A stretch of DNA of 64,000 bases from Candidatus Aminicenantes bacterium UBA6228 (GTDB lineage: Bacteria > Acidobacteriota > Aminicenantia > Aminicenantales > Saccharicenantaceae): contig DJWO01000010.1 of the NCBI GenBank assembly GCA_002441005.1, positions 299,593 through 363,592 on the forward strand, given 5' to 3'. Each line of letters starts with the position of its first letter. Within the stretch, counting starts at the first letter, position 1. Shown here piece by piece: positions 1 to 8,788 of the stretch. The position numbers and the translations under genes were made by a program. The notes under the pieces were generated by a model, which did no database searches, was not told the DNA's origin, and saw only the letters and a program-made list of their open reading frames with translations.

Positions 1-491
1 TCGGCTCTGGTTGGAGGCAGAAGAAGCGCTGAGAGCGGGCGGAGAAGAAGGCCTTTAGCCGCGCTCAGTTTTTCAACCAGGCCGAGAGATTGGCGGTTTT
101 GAGATTTTGGCCTTTCCCCCAGAACTTCACCTGTCGAGATAAAATCAGCCTGGTAGCGAGGCAGAAGTCCGGTGGCCAGCCTGACCATCTGGCCATGGCA
201 ATCAATACAGGGATTGAGATTGCGGCCATAACCATAGCGGGGATGTTCAATTAGTTCGATTTCCTCCTCGGTGATCTCAACCAGAATCAGAGGCCAGTTA
301 AGTTTTTCGGCGGCAACTATGGCCCGGGCTGGCTCGAAAAAGACACTTTCAAAAGTCAGTCCGACAATCTCCACCCCCTGCTCTTCCAGCAGCTTTCCAG
401 CCAGCAGGCTGTCCAGCCCGCCAGACAGCAACAATAAGGTTCTGGTTCTGGCTTTTTTTGGACCCGGAGGTCTGATTTCCTTGATGTTCAT
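1..491 (-). CDS. PP-loop ATPase, ThiI/MnmA-like thiouridylase (C-terminus beyond window)
   Basis: The reverse strand reads from an ATG at 491 without a stop to base 1, so at least 163 codons are present and the C-terminus is outside the window. Near residue 23 is the PP-loop nucleotide-binding motif LSGGLDSLLA. Further on come NPCIDCH, with two cysteines, and GEVLGERPKSQN, a combination I associate with MnmA/ThiI-like tRNA sulfur-transfer enzymes that adenylate a uridine before thiolation. The family level is fairly secure; the exact tRNA substrate is not. Its ATG overlaps the stop of the upstream dehydrogenase by 4 bp (ATGA), implying translational coupling in one operon. Confidence 0.75.
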   Translation of the reverse strand, partial: MNIKEIRPPGPKKARTRTLLLLSGGLDSLLAGKLLEEQGVEIVGLTFESVFFEPARAIVAAEKLNWPLILVEITEEEIELIEHPRYGYGRNLNPCIDCHGQMVRLATGLLPRYQADFISTGEVLGERPKSQNRQSLGLVEKLSAAKGLLLRPLSALLLPPTRA

Positions 492-1294
492 CTTAAGCTG
501 CCGTCCGCTATTTGCCTTATTTTTTTCTGGCGGGAAGCCCAGTGAACCAGAGCAAAGGTCCAGGGGCAGCGCAGGAAAAAAGTCATGAGCTGGTTTTTGG
601 CGCCGGGGACAATGATCACCTTGTGACCGGAGAGAGCCCGGAGAGAAATTTTAACCACCTTATCTGCTTTCATCCAGAATATTCCTGGAATGGCCTCAGC
701 TCTGATGCCGGCCACCTGGTGAAATTCGGTGTGAGTCAGTCCCGGGCAGAGAGCCTGAATTTTAAGACCGGTGTCATAAAGCTCGCTCTGCAGGTTCTCG
801 GAAAACATCACCTCAAAAGCTTTGGTCGAGCTGTACATCGTGCCGGAAAGCGGCGAAAAAGCCGCCACTGAAGCCACATTGATAATTGCTCCGCGGCGCC
901 GGGTGAGCATGGAGGGAAGAGCTGCCCGGGTCAGACGAGTGGTAGCCATGACGTGAACTTTAATCATCCGTTCGTCATCGCCTTTCTCCTCTAATTGAAA
1001 TCTGCCCTGGCCGCCGAAGCCGGCATTATTGATCAGTAAATCTAGGTCAGGCGTCTGACGAATTTTAAGAGCCACCTTTTCTATCTCTTCATCCAGACTT
1101 AGGTCAGCCACCAGCACTTCGGCTTCAACTCCAGCAGAGGCCCGCAGACTGGCAGCTAAGGACTCCAGGCGGTCCCGGCGGCGGGCCACCAGAATCAGAT
1201 TGGTACCGGTTTGAGCTAGCTGGCTGGCATATTCCTGGCCGAGGCCGGCAGAGGCGCCGGTAATCAGGGCCTTCCTATATCTTTCCTTGGTCAT
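488..1294 (-). CDS. SDR-family NAD(P)-dependent oxidoreductase
   Basis: This is a classical short-chain dehydrogenase of about 268 residues. It shows the glycine-rich cofactor motif TGASAGLG near the N-terminus, NNAG in the middle, and a catalytic Ser followed by YSSTK. The substrate cannot be read from the sequence; cytosolic reduction of a carbonyl or oxidation of an alcohol with NAD(P) is the family role. An ATG at 1300 is possible but sits directly on the GGAAGGAG ribosome site. The second ATG (1294) has a 6-nt spacing and is preferred. The gene is coupled to the downstream PP-loop gene by an ATGA overlap. A family D repeat begins 18 bp upstream. Confidence 0.85.
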   Translation of the reverse strand: MTKERYRKALITGASAGLGQEYASQLAQTGTNLILVARRRDRLESLAASLRASAGVEAEVLVADLSLDEEIEKVALKIRQTPDLDLLINNAGFGGQGRFQLEEKGDDERMIKVHVMATTRLTRAALPSMLTRRRGAIINVASVAAFSPLSGTMYSSTKAFEVMFSENLQSELYDTGLKIQALCPGLTHTEFHQVAGIRAEAIPGIFWMKADKVVKISLRALSGHKVIIVPGAKNQLMTFFLRCPWTFALVHWASRQKKIRQIADGSLR

Positions 1295-1311
1295 CGCCAT
1301 CTCCTTCCAAA

Positions 1312-1577
1312 ATGGGGTCGGGCCAGCGGATTTTATTCATTATCAATATCTTAGCTATTGCTCCCGGCAGAGGAAGCTATCTTTATTATCTGGCATCTTT
1401 AGCTGCCAGAACAATTATAGCAGCCGGCCTGGTTTTGCCTGATTTTCGTATAGTAAGGCCGGCCTGGTTTTTAATTAGCTAATTATTATTATAATGACTC
1501 ATCAAAATCCTTCCCTGATTATCAACCTAAACCGCTATCTTATTGATTAAAAAGGAAATCCGCTGGCCCGACCCCAT
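1312..1577. repeat. Family D inverted-repeat element (266 bp)
   Basis: The left end GGGGTCGGGCCAGCGGA (1314-1330) is repeated in inverted orientation at 1558-1577, enclosing about 230 AT-rich bases without an open reading frame. The same 19-20 bp motif recurs singly at 2087-2108 and 14973-14992. The element fills the whole gap between the dehydrogenase and mscL. No transposase gene flanked by this family is in the window, so a cognate RAYT is inferred only by analogy with families A-C. Confidence 0.75.
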
Positions 1578-1583
1578 CTGGCT

Positions 1584-1955
1584 CTATTTATTTTTAAGGG
1601 TTTCGAGGATTTCTGATAAGAGCCTGACTTCTTCGGAGGGAGCCGTAGCTGGCTGGGCAGCCTTCTTCTTATCTATTCTCTCCTGCCGTTTTTTCATCGG
1701 AACCACAATGCCAAAATAAATCACAATGGCCACGATTAAAAAGTTAACAATGGCATTGATGAATTTGCCCAGGAAAATCGGGCCAATAACAATGCCAGAG
1801 AAATCGGGCCGGCCGAATATCGCCCCGATGAGTGGAGTCAGCACGTCGCCCACCATCGAATTAACAATTTGATTGAAAGCGGCGCCAATAATGACCGCTA
1901 CTGCCAGGTCAACCACGTTGCTTCTCATGATAAAATCCCGGAAACCTTTAAACAT
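1584..1955 (-). CDS. mscL: Large-conductance mechanosensitive channel MscL
   Basis: MscL forms a homopentameric inner-membrane pore that opens under membrane tension to release solutes during hypo-osmotic shock. The 123-residue product has the usual length and layout: N-terminal amphipathic segment MFKGFRDFIMRSNVVDLAV, first membrane helix with the gating-region pattern VIIGAAFNQIV, a short periplasmic loop, a second helix, and a charged cytoplasmic helix ending SEILETLKNK. A longer reading from 1988 is possible, but GGAGGG lies 7 nt before the ATG at 1955 and the family starts there. A good promoter lies upstream. The gene ends 6 bp from a family D repeat. Confidence 0.95.
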   Translation of the reverse strand: MFKGFRDFIMRSNVVDLAVAVIIGAAFNQIVNSMVGDVLTPLIGAIFGRPDFSGIVIGPIFLGKFINAIVNFLIVAIVIYFGIVVPMKKRQERIDKKKAAQPATAPSEEVRLLSEILETLKNK

Positions 1956-1990
1956 GTTCTGCCCTCCAGCGATTCTTTGAAGTTTCATTT

Positions 1991-2019
1991 ATTTTAAAGA
2001 ATAACCGGACTTTTATCAA
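1991..2019 (-). promoter_or_regulatory. Putative sigma70-type promoter of mscL
   Basis: On the minus strand TTGATA (2014-2019) is followed by a 17-bp spacer and TAAAAT (1991-1996), close to the -35/-10 consensus with ideal spacing. Transcription would start near 1984, about 30 nt before the chosen mscL start codon. Confidence 0.6.
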
Positions 2020-2086
2020 TTACAATTTGTAATATAATCGCTGACCTGGTTGGCCGCCCCAGATGTCATCTTATTGATTTCAAAGT

Positions 2087-2108
2087 AAATCCGCTGGCCC
2101 GACCCCAT
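2087..2108. repeat. Solo family D repeat
   Basis: This is a single copy of the family D motif in the same orientation as the copy ending at 1577. The preceding bases (cttattgatt) also match that copy, so the conserved unit extends about 15 bp inward. It sits upstream of the YfiR-like gene. Confidence 0.7.
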
Positions 2109-2157
2109 TAGATTGACACCGGCTGATGATCATGTTAACCTGAGGCCTGCAAGGAAA

Positions 2158-2910
2158 ATGAGGGCAGCGGGTTGCTGGAGATTAGTTCTACCGGTCCTGG
2201 CCTTAGGTCTATTCAGCGCTCTGTCCCTGCCGGCTCTGTCCCTGCCGGCTCACATTTTATCATCCGGTTTTTTCTCTTCCTCTAACCAGTTTTCTTCAGG
2301 CCTTTTTCTGGATTGGATTTCTACTTTTCCCTCTAACCTTCAAGCTACAGGCAGCCGGTTCTATTCAGATCCAGCCAAAGAACTTGATCTGCTAATTAAG
2401 GTCCTCAAGTTTGAGCGCCAGACAAATCTTCGCTCCGGTGAGCCTTTTGTCATCGCTATTATCAGCCAGAAATCTGATTCGGTTTCAGCCTGGCTGGCCT
2501 CCGACTGGTTAGCTCTTAATGACCGTCTAAAGCAAAAAGACACCAGAATATATGACCGGCCAGTAACCATAGTTGATCTGGATCTTGATTCTTTCCCGCC
2601 CGGCCTTCTTGAGGAGAAATTGCGGCAGGCACCAGTCGACCTGGTTTATTTCGGTGCCCTCAATCTGAGAAACGATTCAACGCTCGTCAAAGATATCTGC
2701 CGGCTCTGCGTCAGGCTAAAAATTGGCACCTTTACTGCCAATCCGGAGCAACTTGACTCGGGTGTTGCCCTGGCCTTTTCTCTGGGCAGAGAGAAAGCGG
2801 AGATTATTATTAATCTCGAAGCAGCCAGAGCCCAGGGTTTAAACTTTTCATCGCGGCTGTTAAATCTGGTCAATATAAGGAAAGCCAATGAAACTCCAAG
2901 CCCCAACTGA
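2158..2910 (+). CDS. YfiR-like (DUF4154) periplasmic protein
   Basis: The product has about 250 residues. An N-terminal signal peptide (LVLPVLALGLFSALSLPAL) is followed by a domain with features of the YfiR/DUF4154 family: a KVLKFER segment at its start and EIIINLEAARAQGLNFSSRLLNLVNI-type ending (residues about 220-245). YfiR proteins are periplasmic inhibitors of a membrane diguanylate cyclase. Fittingly, the next gene encodes one and overlaps this gene by 23 bp. An upstream ATG at 2113 is in frame, but 2158 places the start directly before the signal peptide. I am confident of the family and infer the inhibitory role from the pairing. Confidence 0.75.
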   Translation: MRAAGCWRLVLPVLALGLFSALSLPALSLPAHILSSGFFSSSNQFSSGLFLDWISTFPSNLQATGSRFYSDPAKELDLLIKVLKFERQTNLRSGEPFVIAIISQKSDSVSAWLASDWLALNDRLKQKDTRIYDRPVTIVDLDLDSFPPGLLEEKLRQAPVDLVYFGALNLRNDSTLVKDICRLCVRLKIGTFTANPEQLDSGVALAFSLGREKAEIIINLEAARAQGLNFSSRLLNLVNIRKANETPSPN

Positions 2911-5308
2911 AATTACTCCCCCGGCTCCCCCGCCTGATTCTTTTCCTGATCCTGCGGTCAGTTCTCCCTCTAATTTTCTCCCCCGGCACCGCCGCAGCCC
3001 GATTGTTCTAAAATTTATGTTAACCTCTCTGCCTCTTTTAATCTTAGCCTGCCTGGCCCTGCTGATTCTTGGGCCACGTTTCTACCGCCTTAATTCGCTG
3101 AAAAATCTCCAGGATAAAGCCGCCACCCTGGGCCTGATCACCACCTATAGCCTGGCCCCGGCTATTATTTTTAATGATCCAGATAACATCAAAGAAATAC
3201 TGGACAGCCTAAGTCAAATCTCTGAGATAGAATACGTTTTAGTTTTCGATACAGCCGGCCGGGAGCTGGCCCGCTATCAACGTCCTCTAGCCTCTCCTCT
3301 GGCCTCTGAATCCGATTCTCCGCCTTCTTCCAGCCAGACCTTAAACTCACAGTCCTCAGCTCTTCCTCCTCCCGGTGAGTTAAAAAAGACAGCTCTGACT
3401 GCTGACGGCCTTGTCTGGAACACCTACAGCCGCATTGAACATCAGGGAGAACCAGTCGGCTATCTGGCCACCGGCTTTTCTTTGAAAAGCATGAACGCTC
3501 AGGTCGCCCGGATCAGGCGCATCTTTATGCTAAGTTCGGTTCTTGTCTTTGTCTTTGGGCTTCTGACCCTTTATCTTTTGAGCCGGCTGGTAACCCGCCC
3601 CCTGCGCCACATGGCTAAAACCGTCCAGGAAATAGCAGCCGGTAATCTCGACCTCAGACTCGATATCAATACTTCGGATGAAGTTGGCCAGCTAGCCTCA
3701 ATTTTTAATTATGGACTGGATGAACTTCAGAAAACGATGCTTCATCTCGAAGAAGCCAGAGAAAACCTGGAAAAGAAAGTTGAGGAGAGAACCGCCGAAT
3801 TACAGAAGCAGGTCGAAGAGACAGAAGCCGTTTCCCGGAAACTCAAAGAAAGTGAAGAACTTTTCCGCAGCATGGTTGAATCGCTGGGCGAGGCTGTGAT
3901 CAGAGTTGATCCGCAGGAAATATTTACTTTTGCTAATCCAGCCGCCAGAAGCATTTTCAACGATGCCGACCAAAAGCTGGAGGGCCACAGCCTGCAAGAA
4001 TTTACCACTCCTGAAGACTTTGACTATGTCTGCCGGCAAACTCTCCGCCGTCAGGAAGGCTTTCGCGATACCTACGACCTGGAACTAACCTTCCCCGATG
4101 GCAGTAAAAAAGCCGTGATCGTTAATGCTGCTCCTCGTTTTGATTCTGAGGGGCATTTTCATGAAACCTTAGCTGTTTTGATCGACATTACCGAAAGAAA
4201 AAAAGCAGAAAAGGATTTATCCGAGGCTAAGAATAAACTGGAAAGAGCTAATGCTGAGCTTCTTCAAAGAAACAAAAGTATTGTTCAATTAGTCGAGATG
4301 GGTGAAGCCATAACTCTGGCCAAGTCTGAAAAAGAGGCCCTTGATTTAGCTATCAGCTATGCGGAAAGACTTTTTCCAGACAATTCCGGATGGCTGTATC
4401 TCCGGCCAGAAAGAGAAGATTTCCTTGAACTTACTGCTGCCTGGAAGGAGACCGTTCCGGCTGAGCCCATTATCAATCTTGATGAATGCTGGGCACTCCG
4501 CCGCTCAACTCCACATTTTGTTGACGGATCGAATAAAGCTTTCCTCTGTCCACATTTAGAAAAAATGAGCAGGCAGCCAGGAGAAACAGCCTGTTTGCCA
4601 CTTAATTCGGCTGGCGAAACAATCGGTTTACTTGTAACTTATTACTGCCCGTCAGTCGAATCAGCTAAGGCTTCAACCTTTTCACCTGTACCGGTTGACC
4701 TGACTCAATTCGATGACAGGAGGCCTCTTCTTGTTGCCTTCTCTCAGAGAGTAGCCAGTTCCATCGCCAATATCAGGCTGAGAGAATCACTCCGGCAGCA
4801 GTCTATTCGGGACCCCCTGACTACCCTTTACAACCGCCGGTATCTCGAAGAGACCCTTGAACGGGAATTTGTCCGGGCTAAGAGGTTGAACCAGCCGGTT
4901 TCAATCATTATGTTTGATATTGACCATTTTAAAAAGGTAAACGATCTTTACGGACATGAAGCCGGTGATCTGGCTCTTCAAGCTGTCGCCCACCAGCTGC
5001 AAAAATCTGTCCGGGCTGAAGATATCGTCTGCCGCTTTGGTGGTGAAGAATTTACGGCTGTTATGCCTGGCTTGCCGCTGGATAAAGCCCTCCAGCGGGC
5101 GACGGTTATTCTGGAAGCAGTCAGAAATCTGGAGCTGGTTTTTGATGTCACCTTGCTTCAGACTTTAACCATGTCAGCTGGAGTAGCCTCCTTCCCGTTC
5201 CATGGCCGAACACCCGCCGATGTTCTGCAGGTGGCTGACCAGGCACTCTTCCGGGCCAAGAAAGAAGGGAGGGATCAAGCTCTGGCCGCTGACCGGCCGG
5301 TAAAATAA
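2888..5308 (+). CDS. Membrane diguanylate cyclase (sensor-HAMP-PAS-GAF-GGDEF)
   Basis: This 806-residue enzyme should make cyclic di-GMP from two GTP. Order of parts: membrane helix at about 40-63, periplasmic sensor to about 210, second helix about 212-232, HAMP about 233-288, coiled coil, PAS about 325-435, GAF-like region about 465-620 and GGDEF about 635-800. The active-site motif is GGEEF, which is functional in the family. RAED lies five residues before it and matches the RxxD inhibitory site, so product feedback is expected. The N-terminus before the first helix is Pro/Ser rich. Layout and coupling to the YfiR-like gene suggest a YfiN/YfiR-type signalling pair. Confidence 0.88.
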   Translation: MKLQAPTEITPPAPPPDSFPDPAVSSPSNFLPRHRRSPIVLKFMLTSLPLLILACLALLILGPRFYRLNSLKNLQDKAATLGLITTYSLAPAIIFNDPDNIKEILDSLSQISEIEYVLVFDTAGRELARYQRPLASPLASESDSPPSSSQTLNSQSSALPPPGELKKTALTADGLVWNTYSRIEHQGEPVGYLATGFSLKSMNAQVARIRRIFMLSSVLVFVFGLLTLYLLSRLVTRPLRHMAKTVQEIAAGNLDLRLDINTSDEVGQLASIFNYGLDELQKTMLHLEEARENLEKKVEERTAELQKQVEETEAVSRKLKESEELFRSMVESLGEAVIRVDPQEIFTFANPAARSIFNDADQKLEGHSLQEFTTPEDFDYVCRQTLRRQEGFRDTYDLELTFPDGSKKAVIVNAAPRFDSEGHFHETLAVLIDITERKKAEKDLSEAKNKLERANAELLQRNKSIVQLVEMGEAITLAKSEKEALDLAISYAERLFPDNSGWLYLRPEREDFLELTAAWKETVPAEPIINLDECWALRRSTPHFVDGSNKAFLCPHLEKMSRQPGETACLPLNSAGETIGLLVTYYCPSVESAKASTFSPVPVDLTQFDDRRPLLVAFSQRVASSIANIRLRESLRQQSIRDPLTTLYNRRYLEETLEREFVRAKRLNQPVSIIMFDIDHFKKVNDLYGHEAGDLALQAVAHQLQKSVRAEDIVCRFGGEEFTAVMPGLPLDKALQRATVILEAVRNLELVFDVTLLQTLTMSAGVASFPFHGRTPADVLQVADQALFRAKKEGRDQALAADRPVK

Positions 5309-5412
5309 CCAGGGAAAAAGATAAGGCTTAATTGATACCTGAATTAGAAGGGTCAAAGACAGAAAAGATGGCTAAAAATATGAGCCTTAAAGTTAAGGGG
5401 GAGGGGCACCGC

Positions 5413-8400
5413 ATGAGAAATTCTAAAGTCCTGAAGCCCAGGTGGAAGAGAAGGTTTGGCAGCCCGGTTTATTTAATATCCGTTCTTTTTACGGTTATTA
5501 TTCTGGTCATCGGGTTGGTCTTCTATCAAGCCGAAGGAAAAAGGGTAAAAAATATAATCTTCGATCAGCTGTCAATTATTGCCCGGCTACAGTCCGGGGA
5601 AATAAAATCCTGGCTCGACAAAGGCCGGGCCGATGCGGAAGAAACAGCCAGAAGCGAATTCTTTGCGGCGGCCATCAGCCATTTCCTCAGGCAGCCTTCC
5701 CCGCAAAATACCCAGGAGGTAAAAAAGCGACTCGAGCTCACGACTCAAGTTTACGGTTATTCCCGGATTATGATTTTAGACAGGGGAAAAAAGCCGGTTA
5801 TTTCTGTTGGCCAGGAAGCACCGGCCGGAGCTCCGGACTCATTCTCTCCCGAGTTAAAGGAAGCCCTGGCTCAAACTGAAACAACGGGGAAAGTATCCAG
5901 CACAGATTTACATCTACCCCGGCCGGGCAGCTTGCCTCATCTCGATATCATCGCTCCTGTATTTTATCCACTTCAGGGGCAGGAAATTAAACCTGAGGTC
6001 AATCAACCCATAGCTTATCTTATTTTGACCGCCGAGGCCCAGAAGTCTTTATCTCCTCTGATTGAATCCTGGCCGATTCCTTCCAGGACGGGTGAAACCC
6101 AGCTGGTTAGAAAGGACGGGAATGAAGCTGTTTTTCTCAACGAGCTGAAAGACAGAAAAGGAACGGCTCTCAGCCTGCGCCTGCCGCTCAGCCGGAAAGA
6201 AACGGCAGCAGTCAGAGCCGCCCTTGGCCAGTATGGCCAGTTTGAAGGACTCGATTACCGGGGCCGGAAAGTTATGGCCTGTCTGGCGCCTGTCCCCGGT
6301 ACCGGCTGGTCCATTATTGCTAAAATTGATCAGAAGGAAGCGCTTTCTATCTGGCAAAAGAGGTCAACTCTAATCATCCTTTTGATCCTGGCGGTCGTGG
6401 CTGCCGGTTTCCTTCTAACCGAACTTTTCTGGCAGCGGCGGGAAAAAGCCAGTCTGGCCAAACTTTACCAGGCCGAAACGCAGGCCAGGGAAAGCCAGGA
6501 GCTTTTCCAGGTGTTGACCGAGTCATCTCTGACCGGAGTCTATCTGATTCAGGATGGAGTATTTAAATATATCAACCAGACACTGGCTGAGTGGTTTGGC
6601 TATAAGCCGGAAGAACTGATTAATAAGCTGGGGAATCTCGAGCTGACTCATCCTGATGACCGGCCTACGGTCGCCGAGAACAACCGGCTGCGCCTGGAAA
6701 AGAAAATTAAAAGCATCAGATATGATTTTAAAGGCTTGAGGAAAGACGGCAGCGTTTTTTATGTGGAAGCCCATGGTAGCACAATAGACTATCAGGGACG
6801 GCCGGCGATCATCGGCTCGCTGGTTGACATTACTGACCGAATGAACTTGCTACAGGAAATCCTGGCCAGAGAAGCCGAAATCAGAGCGACCCTGTACAGC
6901 ATAGGTGATGCCGTCATCGCCACTGATTTATCGGGCCGGATCCAGATCATGAACCCGGTAGCCGAGAAACTGACTGGCTGGACAGAAACAGAAGCCAGAG
7001 GCCGGCCCGTTCAGGAAGTTTTCTCCCTGATTGACGAATTCAGCCGGGAACCAGTCGAAAATCCTTTTGACCGGGTCAACCGGGAAGGGGAAATCGCCAG
7101 TTTGGCCAATCAGGCAGTTCTAATTTCGAGAGATGGCCGGGAATATCCGATTGCTGATAGCGTGGCACCAATCTTTGATGATAATGGCCAGATACTGGGA
7201 GTAATTCTGGTCTTCCGGGATCAGACGGCGGAAAGGAAAACCCGGAAAGAAATCCTTGAGGCCAGAGAGCAGCTAAAAGAAAGAAATAGATTCCTTGAGC
7301 ATCTGATTGCCAATTTACCAGGAATGATTTACCGCTGTAAAAATGACCGGGACTGGACGATGGAATATATCGCCGGTGCCTGCCGGGAGATTACCGGCTA
7401 TGAACCGGAAGATTTAATTAATAACCGCAAACTTGCTTATAATGACCTGATCTTCCCTGAACACCAGGAGTTTGTCTGGAAAAGATGGCAGGAAGCTTTG
7501 GAGCAGAAAGAAACTTTCGAAGATGAATATGAAATTAGGACAGCTGACGGCAAAATAAAATGGGTCTGGGAGAGAGGAAGCGGGGTCTATGATGAGGAGG
7601 GGCATCTCATCTGTCTCGAAGGTTTTATTACTGACATTACTGCCAGAAAAAAGGCCGAACAGGAGCTGGTTAAAAGTGAGCGGGAAAAATCGGCTATTTT
7701 TGCTACTATTTCCGAGCATGTGCTTGAACTGGCGCCTGATCTGACTGTGGTCTGGGCCAACCGGGCGGCGATCGAAGCTCTTGGTAAGAAAGAAACCGAA
7801 ATCACCGGTAAAAAATGCTATGAGCTGTGGTTCGGGCGAAAAGAGCCCTGCCTGGCCTGCCCGGTAGTCGCTGCCCGCCGCTCGGCACACCGTGAGACCT
7901 CTGAATCCACTACCCCTGACGGGCGCTGGTGGCACATCAGTGCTTATCCGCTGAGGAACGAGCAGGGCCAGATCACCGGCACAATCGAAGTCTCACTCGA
8001 CATAACCGACAGAAAAATAACCGAAGAAGCCATGAAGCGCTCGCTTCAGGAAAAAGAGATTTTAATCCAGGAAGTCCATCACCGGGTAAAAAACAACATG
8101 CAGGTTATCTCGAGCATTCTGAACCTGCAGTCAAATCTGCTAACCGACCCAAAAGCCAAAGAAGCCATCAGGGAGTGCCAGCGGCGGATAAAATCCATGG
8201 CGATGGTCCATGAGAGGCTGTACCGGTCAGCGGACCTGGCTAAGATTGATTTTGCCAGTTATCTGAGCAGCCTGGCTAAAAATATTTTTCTGGAACACCA
8301 GGTTAATTCAGACTGGATCAAGCTTCAGCTTGAAATCGAACCGGTCGAAATTAATTTGAATCTGGCTGTTCCCCTCGGCTTGATTTTAAACGAGCTAATT

Positions 8401-8658
8401 ACCAACGCCTTTATTCATGCTTTTCCTGGAAAACGGTCGGGAAACATCCTGGTAAGTTTTAAAAAAATTTCTGAAGGCCGGGTTGAACTCCGGGTAGCAG
8501 ACGATGGAGTTGGCTTTCCCCGGGGTGTAGATTTTAAAAAATCAGAGTCTCTTGGTCTGGTAATTATCAATGCCCTGGTCGAGCAGATTGAAGGGCAGTT
8601 AGAACAAAGGCCGGTGGAAGGGGGCGGGACTGAGTTTCGCCTGATCTTTAGGGGCTAG
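5413..8658 (+). CDS. Multi-PAS sensor histidine kinase (HisKA_2 type)
   Basis: The predicted protein has 1081 residues. A membrane helix (about 17-40) and a second near 317-340 bracket an extracytoplasmic Cache-like sensor. Four PAS domains follow (about 360-870); the last contains KKCYELWFGRKEPCLACP with three cysteines. The kinase core is of the HisKA_2 kind, with EVHHRVKNNMQVIS (phospho-acceptor His about residue 888), ATPase N box NELITNAFIHAFP and D box DDGVGFP. No receiver domain or response regulator is adjacent, so the partner is unknown. Reading could begin at a TTG at 5332 or ATG 5368, but GGGGGAGGGG sits 7 nt before the ATG at 5413, which also immediately precedes the first membrane segment. 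Confidence 0.88.
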   Translation: MRNSKVLKPRWKRRFGSPVYLISVLFTVIILVIGLVFYQAEGKRVKNIIFDQLSIIARLQSGEIKSWLDKGRADAEETARSEFFAAAISHFLRQPSPQNTQEVKKRLELTTQVYGYSRIMILDRGKKPVISVGQEAPAGAPDSFSPELKEALAQTETTGKVSSTDLHLPRPGSLPHLDIIAPVFYPLQGQEIKPEVNQPIAYLILTAEAQKSLSPLIESWPIPSRTGETQLVRKDGNEAVFLNELKDRKGTALSLRLPLSRKETAAVRAALGQYGQFEGLDYRGRKVMACLAPVPGTGWSIIAKIDQKEALSIWQKRSTLIILLILAVVAAGFLLTELFWQRREKASLAKLYQAETQARESQELFQVLTESSLTGVYLIQDGVFKYINQTLAEWFGYKPEELINKLGNLELTHPDDRPTVAENNRLRLEKKIKSIRYDFKGLRKDGSVFYVEAHGSTIDYQGRPAIIGSLVDITDRMNLLQEILAREAEIRATLYSIGDAVIATDLSGRIQIMNPVAEKLTGWTETEARGRPVQEVFSLIDEFSREPVENPFDRVNREGEIASLANQAVLISRDGREYPIADSVAPIFDDNGQILGVILVFRDQTAERKTRKEILEAREQLKERNRFLEHLIANLPGMIYRCKNDRDWTMEYIAGACREITGYEPEDLINNRKLAYNDLIFPEHQEFVWKRWQEALEQKETFEDEYEIRTADGKIKWVWERGSGVYDEEGHLICLEGFITDITARKKAEQELVKSEREKSAIFATISEHVLELAPDLTVVWANRAAIEALGKKETEITGKKCYELWFGRKEPCLACPVVAARRSAHRETSESTTPDGRWWHISAYPLRNEQGQITGTIEVSLDITDRKITEEAMKRSLQEKEILIQEVHHRVKNNMQVISSILNLQSNLLTDPKAKEAIRECQRRIKSMAMVHERLYRSADLAKIDFASYLSSLAKNIFLEHQVNSDWIKLQLEIEPVEINLNLAVPLGLILNELITNAFIHAFPGKRSGNILVSFKKISEGRVELRVADDGVGFPRGVDFKKSESLGLVIINALVEQIEGQLEQRPVEGGGTEFRLIFRG

Positions 8659-8788
8659 GAGCAAGGCTGGACAAAAAGCACCAGGCAGATAAGAATTAAA
8701 CTGGTTTTTTTAAATTTAAGGAAGAAAAGACTCCTGATTGGCGTCAAAAGTTTAAAATTGCTTTTTTAATAAGGAGATGGAGGTCTAA

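Noticed and set aside
5332..5412. Earlier TTG and ATG starts for the histidine kinase
   Set aside because: ATG 5413 has a strong ribosome site and directly precedes the first membrane helix.
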